Shown: piece by piece, positions 1 to 10,555 of the stretch
How positions within the stretch are numbered: the stretch's first letter is position 1
Layout of the letters: each line of letters starts with the position of its first letter
Translations under genes and position numbers: made by a program
Notes under the pieces: generated by a model
Databases searched by the model: none
Told to the model about the DNA's origin: nothing
What the model saw: only the letters and a program-made list of their open reading frames with translations
NCBI RefSeq assembly: GCF_027270735.1
Contig: NZ_JAPWIJ010000004.1
Coordinates: forward strand, 248,001-312,000
From: Rhodococcus ruber
Lineage (GTDB): Bacteria > Actinomycetota > Actinomycetes > Mycobacteriales > Mycobacteriaceae
Direction of reading: 5' to 3'
Length of the DNA: 64,000 bases

Positions 1-78
1 TATCCCTTCGGTGCCGTGCTCGGAGCGCACGTCGGCCCCGGTGCCGTCGGCGTCGTCGTGTCACCGGGACGCCGATAG
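1..78 (+). CDS. DegV family protein, C-terminal end only
   Basis: Reading frame 1 is open from the window edge to a TAG at 76-78 and encodes a 25-residue tail containing GAVLGAHVGPGAVGVVVSP. This tail matches the end of DegV fatty-acid-binding proteins, where the conserved HxGPGxxG loop helps bind a fatty acid for the Fak kinase. The gene enters from the left and lies about 110 nt upstream of comEA, the same order as in mycobacteria. Only the last residues are visible, so nothing can be said about the rest of the protein. Confidence 0.75.
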   Translation, partial: YPFGAVLGAHVGPGAVGVVVSPGRR

Positions 79-187
79 TCGCGCCGATCCCACCGATTAT
101 CCACAGGTATCGAGTTGTGCACAGGGCAATTCGCGACCAGCGTCTCGTTGCGAGTGAGCCTGGCCGCCGGAACTAGCGTCCTGATGC

Positions 188-1081
188 ATGGGTGGTGACG
201 ACGATCGGGCGCGCACGGTGGCGCGACTCAATGCCGTGCGCAGACAACCTGACTCCGCACGCCCGGACGGGATACCCGCGCGCGTCGAGATGGAGGAATC
301 CAGCCCGGACGTGACGACCCCGGAACCGGATTGGCTGATCTCGAGTTCACCGCGGCTCGGTTCCCCGTGGTCGTCCTTGCTTCCGCGGCGATGGCGTTCC
401 GCTCGGGTGGACCCGGGAAGGCAGGGTGCCATCGCCCTGGCAGCAGCCGGCGTTTTCGTCGTGCTCGTCGCGGCATTCGCGGTGTTTCGAGATGCGCCGA
501 CGCCTGCACCTGCTCCACCGCTGGCCGTGGTTGCATCCGATGCGAAGGATTCGGACGTACTCGCCGAACCGGTACCGGCAGTGGAGGCCGAACTGGTCGT
601 GAGCGTCGTCGGTCTGGTGATACAGCCCGGACTGGTTCGGCTGCAACCGGGTTCGCGAATCGCCGACGCGGTCGCCGCGGCGGGAGGGCCTGTGGAGGGT
701 GCCGATCTGTTGGCGCTCAACATGGCCGCGCGGGTGGCCGACGGTGATCAGATAGTCCTCGGTGTCGTGCCACCACAGGCACCCCCGCCGGTGAGTGGCA
801 CTTCCTCGACGCAGGGCGTGGCAGCGGGCGGTGGGATGGTGGACGGTGGGGTCCCGGCCGATCTGCCTTCGGGTTCGCCGGTCGGCGGGACGGTGGACCT
901 CAATGCCGCCACGGTGGCCGAGTTGGACGCGTTACCCGGGGTCGGTCCGGTGACCGCGACGTCGATCGTGAGTTGGCGAGAGACCAACGGCCGCTTCATC
1001 TCTGTCGATCAGCTCGCCGAAGTGGACGGGATCGGGCCCGGGAGGCTGGCGAAGATCCGCGATCTCGTGCACATCGGATGA
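188..1081 (+). CDS. comEA: ComEA-like DNA-binding protein (SLBB + helix-hairpin-helix)
   Basis: This is a 297-residue protein. An N-terminal basic tail is followed by one membrane segment at about residues 79-99, a proline-rich linker, an SLBB domain (about 135-195) and a C-terminal pair of helix-hairpin-helix motifs starting VDLNAATVAELDALPGVGP (about 235-297). In competent bacteria ComEA binds incoming double-stranded DNA outside the membrane and hands it to the ComEC channel. The stop codon overlaps the comEC start (ATGA), so the two are translationally coupled. Natural competence is not established in most actinobacteria, so the role here is inferred. The ATG at 188 is chosen because no earlier in-frame start looks better. 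Confidence 0.9.
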   Translation: MGGDDDRARTVARLNAVRRQPDSARPDGIPARVEMEESSPDVTTPEPDWLISSSPRLGSPWSSLLPRRWRSARVDPGRQGAIALAAAGVFVVLVAAFAVFRDAPTPAPAPPLAVVASDAKDSDVLAEPVPAVEAELVVSVVGLVIQPGLVRLQPGSRIADAVAAAGGPVEGADLLALNMAARVADGDQIVLGVVPPQAPPPVSGTSSTQGVAAGGGMVDGGVPADLPSGSPVGGTVDLNAATVAELDALPGVGPVTATSIVSWRETNGRFISVDQLAEVDGIGPGRLAKIRDLVHIG

Positions 1082-2670
1082 GCACCGACGCCGTATCGAC
1101 CGCCACTGCGCAGGCCGAGGAGTTTCTGCCCTTCGACATACGTCTGGTTCCGGCTGTGGTGGTGTGCTGGTCTATCACCGCGGTCGGAATTCTCGGCGGC
1201 CCCGGCGCGGCGGTAGCGGCCACGGCGTCGACCTCTGTGGTGGTGCTGCTCGGTTGGCTGGTGCTGCGACGGCTGGCGACACGATGCGCCGCCTCCGGTC
1301 CCAGCTGGGCGGGAGTGGCCACGGTGATCGCACTCGCGCTGTGCTTCGGCGGAGCGATCTGGCTTCAGATGTGCGCTGTAGCAGATAATCCCGTGGCTGC
1401 GGCCGCGGAGAAACGTGCGTGGATCACCGCGTCGGTGCGGCTGGAGGAGGATCCACGCCGACTGACGTCCGCAGGACCTTCGATGGTGATGACGAAGGCC
1501 GAGTTGACTCGCGTGGACGTCGGAGGTGAGGCGCTGTACGTCGGCGGACGCGTATCGATCATCGCCCCGGAGTCGAGCTGGTCGGCGCTGCTGCCGGGTC
1601 AACAAATCACCGTCCGGGGCAGGCTCGGCGAACCGATTCGACCGGACATGACTGTGGCGGTGATCCGCGTATCGGGACCACCCGTCATCGTCGGTGAGCC
1701 CGGGGCGATCTCTGCCGCAGCCGGCACCTTCCGGTCGAATTTGGCTGCCGTGACGCAGAATTCGATGCCACCCGATCGTGCAGGTCTACTGCCCGGTCTC
1801 GTGGTCGGGGATGTGTCCCGATTGGACGAGACTGTGGCCGAGAACTTTCGGGCAGCGGGCCTGACGCACCTGACGGCGGTGTCGGGTGCCAATTTCTCCA
1901 TTCTGATCGGTGCGGTTCTGCTGGTGTTGCGCAGCATCGGGATCGGCCCCCGAGCAACGGTGGCGGTGGCATTCGTCGTGCTCGTCGCGTTCGTGATCGT
2001 GGCTCGCCCGTCGCCGAGTGTGCTTCGTGCGGCGGTGATGGGTTCGATCGGGTTGTTGGCCCTCGTCACCGGCAGGCGGCGACAGGCCGTTCCGGCCCTG
2101 TGCGGCGCGGTGCTGGGCTTGCTCGCATGGTGGCCGAGGCTGGCGGTGGACGTCGGGTTCGTCCTGTCGGTGTTCGCCACCGCCGGACTCGTCCTGGTCG
2201 CACCTATCTGGGTCGACTGGCTCCGAGCCCGCGGCTGGCCTCGGGCAGCCGCGGAGGTGTCGGCCGTCGCTACAGCGGCGCACGCGGTGACGGCCCCGGT
2301 GGTCGCGGCGATGACGGGAACGATCAGTGTGGTGGGCGTTGTTGCCAACGTGTTGGTGGCACCGGTCGTCGCCCCGATAACGGTGGTGGGCATCGTGACG
2401 GCCGTGATCGCCACCGTCAGCGCATCTCTCGCCGAGCTGACGGCGCAGCTGGCGTCGGCCCCGTTGTGGTGGTTGATCACGGTGGCGCAGCGGGCCGCAT
2501 CGGTGCCGGTTGCGGGCATCGTCGTCCCCGACGGTCTCCTGGGTGCAGCGCTGGCGGCCTTCGGTACGGCCACGCTGCTCGTGGCGTTGCGGTTGCGGGT
2601 GCTGCGGTGGGTTGCCGCGGTGGTGGCGATTGTGGCACTGGCCATGTGGACTGCGCATGTGCTGTGGTGA
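1078..2670 (+). CDS. comEC: ComEC/Rec2-type membrane channel, short form
   Basis: This is a 530-residue polytopic membrane protein carrying the ComEC competence domain (signature around LTHLTAVSGANFSILIGAVL). It is predicted to transport one DNA strand across the cytoplasmic membrane. The ATG at 1078 overlaps the comEA stop by 4 nt; an earlier in-frame start at 973 would run deep into comEA. The protein ends in hydrophobic helices and lacks the C-terminal metallo-beta-lactamase domain found in full-length (about 750-residue) ComEC proteins. The shortened form is also known in mycobacteria. It may need a separate nuclease partner, or may no longer work in uptake. Confidence 0.9.
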   Translation: MSTDAVSTATAQAEEFLPFDIRLVPAVVVCWSITAVGILGGPGAAVAATASTSVVVLLGWLVLRRLATRCAASGPSWAGVATVIALALCFGGAIWLQMCAVADNPVAAAAEKRAWITASVRLEEDPRRLTSAGPSMVMTKAELTRVDVGGEALYVGGRVSIIAPESSWSALLPGQQITVRGRLGEPIRPDMTVAVIRVSGPPVIVGEPGAISAAAGTFRSNLAAVTQNSMPPDRAGLLPGLVVGDVSRLDETVAENFRAAGLTHLTAVSGANFSILIGAVLLVLRSIGIGPRATVAVAFVVLVAFVIVARPSPSVLRAAVMGSIGLLALVTGRRRQAVPALCGAVLGLLAWWPRLAVDVGFVLSVFATAGLVLVAPIWVDWLRARGWPRAAAEVSAVATAAHAVTAPVVAAMTGTISVVGVVANVLVAPVVAPITVVGIVTAVIATVSASLAELTAQLASAPLWWLITVAQRAASVPVAGIVVPDGLLGAALAAFGTATLLVALRLRVLRWVAAVVAIVALAMWTAHVLW

Positions 2671-2743
2671 GTGCTGGCTGGGGTGATTGCTCGAAAGGAA
2701 GCGGATGCTCGAGCTGTCGGCTCCACATGGCACGATCACAGGT

Positions 2744-3712
2744 GTGACTTCGAGTGTGGCTCCTCTGCATCTGGTTCTCGGCGACGAGGAACTTCTGATG
2801 GATCGCGCGGTAGCGTCGATCGTCGCGCAGGTGCGTGCCAATGCGGCGATTCCGGGGGAGGACCTGCCGGTCACGCGGTTGCGCACGGGCGACGCCAGTG
2901 CCCCGGAACTTGCCGAACTGCTCAGTCCGTCACTGTTCGCGGAGGATCGCGTGGTTGTGCTCGAGGCAGCGGCCGAGGCAGGCAAGGATGCCGCAGCTCT
3001 CGTGCTCGATGCCGCAACCGATCCGCCCGAGGGCGCGGTCGTGGTGGTCATGCATTCCGGCGGCGGTCGGGCCAAGGCCATGGTCGGTGCTCTGCAGAAG
3101 TGCGGCGCTCAGGTCCACGAGTGCGTCAAGCTCACCAAGCCCGCCGAACGCATCGATTTCGTACGCGGTGAATTCCGTGCGGCCGACGTTCGAGTGAGCG
3201 GCGAGGTGATCGAGGCTGTCGTCGAATCGGTCGGCAACGAACTCCGCGAATTGGCCTCGGCCTGTTCTCAGTTGGTCTCCGATACCGGCGGCAAGGTCGA
3301 CCTGGCCGCAGTGCGCCGGTACTACTCGGGCAAGGCGGAAGTCTCCGGATTCGACGTCGCCGACAAAGCGGTTATCGGAGACCGAGCCGGCGCGCTCGAG
3401 GCTGTTCGCTGGGCGATGCATCGAGGAGTGGCGCACGTGCTGTTGGCCGACGCCTTGGCCGATGCCGTCCGCACCATTGCGCTCGTGGGTTCGGCCGGTC
3501 GCGGCGACCCGTTCCGAATGGCAGGCGAATTGGGCATGCCGCCGTGGAAGATCAAGAAGGCGCAGGGTCAAGCCCGAGGCTGGAACGGTCGATCCATCGC
3601 GCAGGCGCTACGCGTTGTGGCGCAACTCAACGCCGACGTGAAGGGGCAGGCAGCGGACGCGGACTACGCCGTGGAAAAAGCGGTGTCAGAGGTCGCGGGG
3701 CTGGGCCGGTAG
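2744..3712 (+). CDS. holA: DNA polymerase III subunit delta
   Basis: HolA is the delta subunit of the clamp loader; it opens the beta sliding clamp ring. The protein is 322 residues from GTG 2744, the usual family length, and begins with the characteristic [15 protein letters not shown] segment followed by the collar domain. In-frame alternatives are ATG 2705, which has AAGGAAG three bases upstream, and TTG 2687; I prefer 2744 because it starts close to the conserved fold. It lies 73 nt after comEC on the same strand, so it may share that transcript. rpsT converges from the other side. Confidence 0.9.
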   Translation: MTSSVAPLHLVLGDEELLMDRAVASIVAQVRANAAIPGEDLPVTRLRTGDASAPELAELLSPSLFAEDRVVVLEAAAEAGKDAAALVLDAATDPPEGAVVVVMHSGGGRAKAMVGALQKCGAQVHECVKLTKPAERIDFVRGEFRAADVRVSGEVIEAVVESVGNELRELASACSQLVSDTGGKVDLAAVRRYYSGKAEVSGFDVADKAVIGDRAGALEAVRWAMHRGVAHVLLADALADAVRTIALVGSAGRGDPFRMAGELGMPPWKIKKAQGQARGWNGRSIAQALRVVAQLNADVKGQAADADYAVEKAVSEVAGLGR

Positions 3713-3755
3713 CACCCGCGGTCCCATTCACGCGAGAAGGCCCAGCGCACGAGAA

Positions 3756-3788
3756 AGCCCGCTGCCTCCGTGTCGGATGCAGCGGGCT
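3756..3788 (-). terminator. Intrinsic terminator of rpsT (may also serve holA)
   Basis: A 10-bp perfect stem (AGCCCGCTGC pairing with GCAGCGGGCT) with a 13-nt loop lies between the convergent holA and rpsT genes. Read on the minus strand it is followed by TTTCTC, a short U-run as expected for factor-independent termination of rpsT. Confidence 0.7.
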
Positions 3789-3808
3789 CGGTCGAGCTCA
3801 GTGGTGAA

Positions 3809-4069
3809 TCAGAGCTTGTTGACTGCGAGAGCCAGTGCCGACTTCTTGTTGGCAGCCTGGTTCTTGTGGATGACGCCCTTGCTGGCGGCCTTGTCGAGCT
3901 TGCGGCCTGCGTCGAGGAGAATCTCGGAAGCCTTGTCCTTGTCGCCCGCAGCCTGCGCCTCGCGGAACGAGCGGATGACGGTACGAAGGGAAGACTTCAC
4001 CGACTGGTTGCGCAGGCGTGCACGCTCGTTGGTGAGAATCCGCTTCTTCTGGGACTTGATATTGGCCAC
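3809..4069 (-). CDS. rpsT: 30S ribosomal protein S20
   Basis: S20 binds 16S rRNA early in small-subunit assembly. The protein is 86 residues and starts [20 protein letters not shown] after the initiator, the classic S20 N-terminus; it is highly basic and helical. The GTG start at 4069 is fixed by the family N-terminus and by AAGAAGGA at 4078-4085 as a strong ribosome-binding site. Longer in-frame starts would only add non-conserved residues. It is monocistronic, divergent from the ATP-grasp gene, with its own terminator. Confidence 0.97.
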   Translation of the reverse strand: MANIKSQKKRILTNERARLRNQSVKSSLRTVIRSFREAQAAGDKDKASEILLDAGRKLDKAASKGVIHKNQAANKKSALALAVNKL

Positions 4070-4275
4070 GCGTAAAATCCTTCTTGTCTTCGTCGGTATT
4101 CCGGTCAGGGCGATCCATGCTGGAATGCCCGAAGTCTGCTGCAGAGCTTTGGAGCCCTGCGCCGAAGATCGAGAATACCAGCACGGCGGAGCAGAACCCA
4201 ATTGGGTGCATCCGTGACGATGCGTTTCAAGAATTTAACGCTTCTACCGCGCCTAACTCCAGTCTCTGTAGCAAC

Positions 4276-5988
4276 ATGACCAGGATGAGTCCGCGATCGG
4301 CAACGCATGCCGCCACCAAGGCCAAAGCGACCAAAACCAAGTCAGCGGATCGCGTCGAACCCGAGGTCGACGGGGTGTTCGGGGGTTACTCCGACGTCGG
4401 AAAGTACAGTCTCGCCTTCGACGAGATGTTCGACGCGGACGGAAGAACCAGGACTCCCTACAAGGGCATTCACACAGCCCTTGCCCCGGCGAACGCATCC
4501 GACCTGGACGCGAGATCCGACGCACTGGGACGCGCATTCGTCGACCAGGGCATCACGTTCTCCCTGTCCGGCCAGGAGCGCCCGTTCCCGCTCGACCAGG
4601 TTCCTCGCGTCATCGCCGCAGGGGAGTGGTCGCGGCTGGAGCGCGGCATCAAGCAGCGCGTCAAAGCGCTCGAGATGTTCCTCGCCGATATCTACGGCGA
4701 TCAGGAGATCCTCCGCGACGGCGTGGTGCCGAAGCGACTGATCACCTCCTGCGAGCACTTCCACCGCGAGGCCGTCGGCATCACACCGCCCAACGGTGTG
4801 CGCATCCATGTCGCCGGAATCGACCTGGTCCGTGATGCACAGGGCACGTTCCGCGTCCTCGAGGACAACCTGCGTTCGCCCTCCGGTGTGTCGTATGTCA
4901 TGGAGAACCGCCGCACCATGGCCCGGGTGTTCCCGGATCTGTTCGCCAGCCACCGCGTGCGTGCCGTCGGCGATTATGCCTCGCACCTGTTGCGAGCATT
5001 GCGTTCTGCCGCGGCCCTGAACGAGGCCGACCCCACCGTGGTGGTGCTGACCCCCGGTGTGGCCAACTCCGCGTACTTCGAGCACTCGTTGCTCGCCCGG
5101 CTGATGGGCGTCGAACTCGTCGAGGGACGCGATCTGTTCTGCCGGGACAACATCGTCTACATGCGCACCACCGAGGGTGAGCGCCAGGTCGACGTCATCT
5201 ACCGACGCATCGACGACGACTACCTCGACCCCATGCAGTTCCGGCCGGATTCGGTCCTGGGCGTGGCAGGCCTGGTCAACGCCGCCCGCGCAGGCAACGT
5301 CGTGATCTCCAGCGCCGTCGGAAACGGCGTCGGCGACGACAAGCTGGTCTACACGTACGTACCCACGATCATCGACTACTACATGGGTGAGAAGCCGTTG
5401 CTCGCCAACGTCGACACGTTCCGGTGCTGGTTGGACGACGAGTGCGAGGAAGTCCTCGACCGCATCGACGAACTGGTGATCAAGCCGGTCGAAGGGTCCG
5501 GTGGATACGGCATCGTCTTCGGGCCCGACGCCTCGCCGAAGGAATTGGCGACCATCAGCAAGAAGGTTCGCGCGGATCCGCGCGGCTGGATTGCGCAGCC
5601 CGTCGTGCAGCTCTCGACGGTGCCCACCAAGATCGGTGACCGGTTGGTTCCCCGGCACGTGGACCTGCGGCCGTTCGCGGTCAACGACGGAGACGACGTC
5701 TGGGTGTTGCCCGGGGGCTTGACCCGAGTCGCACTGCCGGAGGGTTCCTTGGTGGTCAACTCGAGCCAGGGCGGCGGCAGTAAGGACACCTGGGTGCTCG
5801 CCACCCGAACCTCGCAGGAGGAGCAGGAACTGGCAGGCGAGGAGATCGTCAGCGTTCCGCCGGAGTCGCCCATGGTCGAACAGGGCCCGGAGCTGACGAT
5901 GGACCAGCAGATGAATCAGCAGCAGCAGCAGCAACAGCAACAACAGCAACAGGCAACGGACTCGGACTCGAACGGCGGTGGACAGTAA
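4276..5988 (+). CDS. Circularly permuted ATP-grasp protein (DUF404/DUF407 type)
   Basis: This is a 570-residue cytoplasmic protein of the circularly permuted ATP-grasp family. A core segment around residue 190 contains VLEDNLRSPSGVSYVMENRR, and the nucleotide-binding loop VIKPVEGSGGYGIVFG lies near residue 400. ATP-grasp enzymes join a carboxylate to an amine through an acyl-phosphate; this family is predicted to be an amide or peptide ligase with unknown substrate. The next two genes (alpha-E, transglutaminase-like) follow with no gap, the conserved partnership of this family. The C-terminus has an unusual run of 12 glutamines (about 548-559). ATG 4276 or 4285 are both plausible starts. Confidence 0.9.
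   Translation: MTRMSPRSATHAATKAKATKTKSADRVEPEVDGVFGGYSDVGKYSLAFDEMFDADGRTRTPYKGIHTALAPANASDLDARSDALGRAFVDQGITFSLSGQERPFPLDQVPRVIAAGEWSRLERGIKQRVKALEMFLADIYGDQEILRDGVVPKRLITSCEHFHREAVGITPPNGVRIHVAGIDLVRDAQGTFRVLEDNLRSPSGVSYVMENRRTMARVFPDLFASHRVRAVGDYASHLLRALRSAAALNEADPTVVVLTPGVANSAYFEHSLLARLMGVELVEGRDLFCRDNIVYMRTTEGERQVDVIYRRIDDDYLDPMQFRPDSVLGVAGLVNAARAGNVVISSAVGNGVGDDKLVYTYVPTIIDYYMGEKPLLANVDTFRCWLDDECEEVLDRIDELVIKPVEGSGGYGIVFGPDASPKELATISKKVRADPRGWIAQPVVQLSTVPTKIGDRLVPRHVDLRPFAVNDGDDVWVLPGGLTRVALPEGSLVVNSSQGGGSKDTWVLATRTSQEEQELAGEEIVSVPPESPMVEQGPELTMDQQMNQQQQQQQQQQQQATDSDSNGGGQ
5917..5952 (+). repeat. CAG/CAA trinucleotide run encoding polyglutamine
   Basis: Twelve consecutive glutamine codons (five CAG, then a mixture of CAA and CAG) lie near the 3' end of the ATP-grasp gene. 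The mixed codons suggest the amino-acid run, not only the DNA repeat, has been kept. Such tracts are uncommon in bacterial enzymes and could vary in length between strains. Confidence 0.9.
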
Positions 5989-6963
5989 ATGCTCGCGCGC
6001 AACGCAGAGTCGCTCTACTGGATCGGACGGTACGTCGAGAGAGCGGACGATACGGCCCGCATTCTCGACGTCACCGTCCACCAGCTTCTCGAAGACGCCA
6101 CGGTCGATCCCGACCACATCTCGCGAGTGTTGTTGCGGGTACTCGGGTTCAAGCACGAGCCGGACGTCTCGCTCGACGTGTGGTCGCTCACGGAGTTGGT
6201 GGCATTCAGCCGTGACGGACTCGGCTCCATCGTGGACTCGCTGTCGAGCGCACGCGAAAATGCCCGTGGCGCTCGCGAAGTCACGTCGAGTGAGATGTGG
6301 GAGTGCCTCAACACCACGTACAACGGACTGAACGAGCGCATCAGAGCATCCAAGCGCACCGGCCCGGCCGAGTTCTTCAGTTACATCGAGGAACGAGCCG
6401 CGATGTTCGCCGGCCTCGCGGACTCCACTCTCAGTCACGACGACGGCTATAGGTTCCTGTTGCTCGGCCGCTCGGTGGAGCGCATCGACATGATCGTTCG
6501 GCTGCTGCTCTCGCGTGCAGGCGATCGACCGTCGTCGCCGGCCTGGGTCACCGTTCTGCGATCCGCAGGTGCTCACGACACCTACCTGCGTACCTACCGC
6601 GGCGCTCTCGATGCCCAGCGAGTTCTGGAATTCATGTTGTTGGACAGGCTCTTTCCGCGTTCGGTGTTCTATGCACTGAACGAGGCAGAACGTTCGCTCG
6701 ATCAGCTCGACCACCAGCCGAACAGTCGTGTCGGTGCTCGCGCCGAAGCGCAGCGGCTACTCGGTCGCGCTCGTAGCGAACTCGAATTCCTCCGTCCCGG
6801 TGAGATTCTCGACGACCTACAGGAACGTCTGTTGGCGCTGCAGGAAACCTGCCGCGAACTGGGTGAGGCCATCTCCAAGCAGTACTTCCATGCCGCGCCC
6901 TGGGTGGCGTGGACGGACGCCGGATCCGGCACATACGAAGATCAATTGGAAGGTGAACTGTGA
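5989..6963 (+). CDS. Alpha-E domain protein (DUF403)
   Basis: This 324-residue, mostly helical protein begins MLARNAESLYWIGRYVERAD, the hallmark N-terminus of the alpha-E (DUF403) family. The ATG follows the ATP-grasp stop codon directly, and the 3' end overlaps the transglutaminase gene (GTGA), so all three are one translational unit. The biochemical role of alpha-E proteins is not known to me; the fixed linkage to a circularly permuted ATP-grasp suggests an accessory or substrate-binding subunit in amide-bond formation. No membrane segment or signal peptide is visible. Confidence 0.9.
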   Translation: MLARNAESLYWIGRYVERADDTARILDVTVHQLLEDATVDPDHISRVLLRVLGFKHEPDVSLDVWSLTELVAFSRDGLGSIVDSLSSARENARGAREVTSSEMWECLNTTYNGLNERIRASKRTGPAEFFSYIEERAAMFAGLADSTLSHDDGYRFLLLGRSVERIDMIVRLLLSRAGDRPSSPAWVTVLRSAGAHDTYLRTYRGALDAQRVLEFMLLDRLFPRSVFYALNEAERSLDQLDHQPNSRVGARAEAQRLLGRARSELEFLRPGEILDDLQERLLALQETCRELGEAISKQYFHAAPWVAWTDAGSGTYEDQLEGEL

Positions 6964-7802
6964 GCTGGCGTATGCGTGTGGTGCACACCACCGGCTATCA
7001 GTACGACGCACCGGTGACGTCGTCGTACAACGAAGCTCGGTTGACGCCGCGAAGTGACAACCGGCAGAACGTCATTCTGAACCGGGTCGAGACCAACCCG
7101 GTGACGCGGTCCTACCGCTACACCGACTACTGGGGTACGGCGGTGACGGCATTCGACCTGCACGCACCGCACACCGAACTCGAGGTCACCGGTTCGTCTG
7201 TCGTCGAGACCGATCCCTTCGTCTACCCCGACGAGAACGCGTCCTGGGAAGAACTGGCCAGCGATCCGGTCACCGACCGCTTCAACGAGGTGCTCGACAA
7301 CACGGTCTACGTGCCGAAAAATCGTCAGCTCGCCTCAGTGGCGAAGAAGCTCTCGAAGGGACTACCGCCGCAGGAATCGGTGGTCGAGATCTCGAACTGG
7401 GTGAACCAGGAGATGTCGTACGTGCCGGGAACCACCGGGGTGCACACCTCGGCCGTCGAGGCGTGGTCGGAGAAGAAGGGCGTCTGCCAGGACTACGCAC
7501 ACCTGACTCTGTTGATGCTGCGCAGCATCGGTATCCCCAGCCGGTACGTCTCGGGATACCTGCACCCGAAGAAGCAGGCGGCGATCGGCGCGACCGTCGA
7601 GGGGCAGAGCCACGCCTGGATCGAGGCCTGGACCGGTGCCTGGTGGGGCTACGACCCGACCAACGCCATCGCCGTCAACGAGCAGCACGTCTCGGTGGGA
7701 CTGGGCCGCGACTACGCCGACGTGCCCCCGCTCAAGGGCATCTTCTCCGGCGGCGGCTCGACGGCTCTCGATGTCGTCGTGGAAATCACGCGACTGGCCT
7801 AG
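6960..7802 (+). CDS. Transglutaminase-like cysteine protease family protein
   Basis: This 280-residue protein has an N-terminal beta-rich bacterial transglutaminase domain (RVVHTTGYQYDAPVTSSYNEARL) and a papain-fold core. The catalytic cysteine is in KKGVCQDYAHLTLLMLRSIG (about residue 178), the histidine in SHAWIEAW and the aspartate in WGYDPTNA, so the triad is intact. Members cleave or rearrange amide bonds. It is the third gene of the ATP-grasp cassette; a plausible division of labour is ligation by the ATP-grasp and hydrolysis or transfer by this protein. GTG 6960 overlaps the upstream stop by 4 nt. Confidence 0.9.
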   Translation: MSWRMRVVHTTGYQYDAPVTSSYNEARLTPRSDNRQNVILNRVETNPVTRSYRYTDYWGTAVTAFDLHAPHTELEVTGSSVVETDPFVYPDENASWEELASDPVTDRFNEVLDNTVYVPKNRQLASVAKKLSKGLPPQESVVEISNWVNQEMSYVPGTTGVHTSAVEAWSEKKGVCQDYAHLTLLMLRSIGIPSRYVSGYLHPKKQAAIGATVEGQSHAWIEAWTGAWWGYDPTNAIAVNEQHVSVGLGRDYADVPPLKGIFSGGGSTALDVVVEITRLA

Positions 7803-7806
7803 CCTT

Positions 7807-7846
7807 GTGCGCGTTGTGCGTATCCGTGGGTACGCACAACGCGCAC
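7807..7846. terminator. Bidirectional terminator hairpin
   Basis: A perfect 16-bp inverted repeat (GTGCGCGTTGTGCGTA and its complement) with an 8-nt loop fills the 49-nt gap between the convergent transglutaminase and PemK-like genes. No long U-run flanks it, but its position and stem strength fit a shared terminator. Confidence 0.75.
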
Positions 7847-7851
7847 GTGGT

Positions 7852-8421
7852 TCAGTTCCAGCCGAAGTCTCGACGCAATCGAGCTGCGACGGAATCGAAT
7901 TGGGGCTTGCTCAGAATCGCGCCCTCGCGGCGGATGCCGTCCTCGGGGACGTCGAGAACGCGATCCAAACGAATCCAGCTCGGTCGTCCCTCGGCGTCCC
8001 AGGAACCGGATCCGATCGACTGCCAGTCGCGGTCGCCGTCGCGGCTGCTCTGGCTCGACAGCATCAGACCGAGTAGATCGTTGCCCTCGCGCCCGATAAC
8101 CAACACCGGGCGGTCCTTGCCCTGACTGGCGTCTTCTTCGTAGGTCACCCAGGTCCAGACGATCTCACCCGGATCGGCCTTGCCGTCCAGATCGGGGGAG
8201 TACTCGATGGTGCGGGCGCGCTGGGCGGTCGGCCTTGTCTGTGACGCCACCGGGCGGCCGGGACGCGGAGCCGGAGCGGACGTGTTCCCTGTAGTTCCAC
8301 TGATCGCGTCCTTGCCCTTCTGCAGGGCACCGGACTTCTGCAGTTGGCGCAGCAATCGCGGGCCTTCACGCATCGCGATCTTGCCCAGTTCTTTGCCGAA
8401 TCTGCTCCAATTGCCAGCCAT
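7852..8421 (-). CDS. PemK/MazF-like family protein with basic N-terminal extension
   Basis: This 189-residue protein has a C-terminal half resembling the PemK/MazF fold (PGEIVWTWVTYEEDASQGKDRPVLVIG, then LMLSSQ), the fold of mRNA-cleaving toxins. The first 75 residues are basic and proline-rich and are not part of that fold. No small antitoxin gene is next to it, and a same-length homologue sits beside lepA in mycobacteria, so a housekeeping role is as likely as a toxin. ATG 8421 gives the conserved NWSRFGKELGKIA start; the frame stays open far upstream only because it is antisense to lepA. Confidence 0.75.
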   Translation of the reverse strand: MAGNWSRFGKELGKIAMREGPRLLRQLQKSGALQKGKDAISGTTGNTSAPAPRPGRPVASQTRPTAQRARTIEYSPDLDGKADPGEIVWTWVTYEEDASQGKDRPVLVIGREGNDLLGLMLSSQSSRDGDRDWQSIGSGSWDAEGRPSWIRLDRVLDVPEDGIRREGAILSKPQFDSVAARLRRDFGWN

Positions 8422-8577
8422 GCCGCGAGTGTAGCCACCCTGACGTTGCTGCTCACAGCCCAGAGTGTGGCGACGTAGAACGTGGAGTCGGACAGCCGGG
8501 GACGGCGCATCGTTCTCGGCGTGGGACGATGGACACACCCGTTCGCTCATTTCGAACACGCCAGCCGAAGGATACGA

Positions 8578-10419
<1,842 letters not shown>

Positions 10420-10451
10420 CCGTAAACAACCTCACACCTTTTTTACCGACC

Positions 10452-10485
10452 GCGCGCCCCCGCTCGCATCGGAACGGGGGCGCGC
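10452..10485 (+). terminator. Terminator hairpin after lepA
   Basis: An 11-bp GC-rich inverted repeat (GCGCGCCCCCG and its complement, 12-nt loop) lies 33 nt after the lepA stop. A T-rich patch precedes the stem rather than following it, so termination is likely but not textbook. Confidence 0.6.
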
Positions 10486-10555
10486 AGTCGTCAACAGGGG
10501 CGCGCGGTCCCCACCGAAGGTTGTCGCGAACGACGGGCGAGTACATTTCGAACCT

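Noticed and set aside
4342..6714. Very long open frame (about 790 codons) on the minus strand opposite the ATP-grasp and alpha-E genes
   Set aside because: It is a GC-rich antisense shadow with low-complexity residues and no motif; the plus-strand proteins are clearly real.
7852..8421. Calling a toxin-antitoxin pair at the PemK-like gene
   Set aside because: No small antitoxin ORF with a ribosome-binding site is found on either side.
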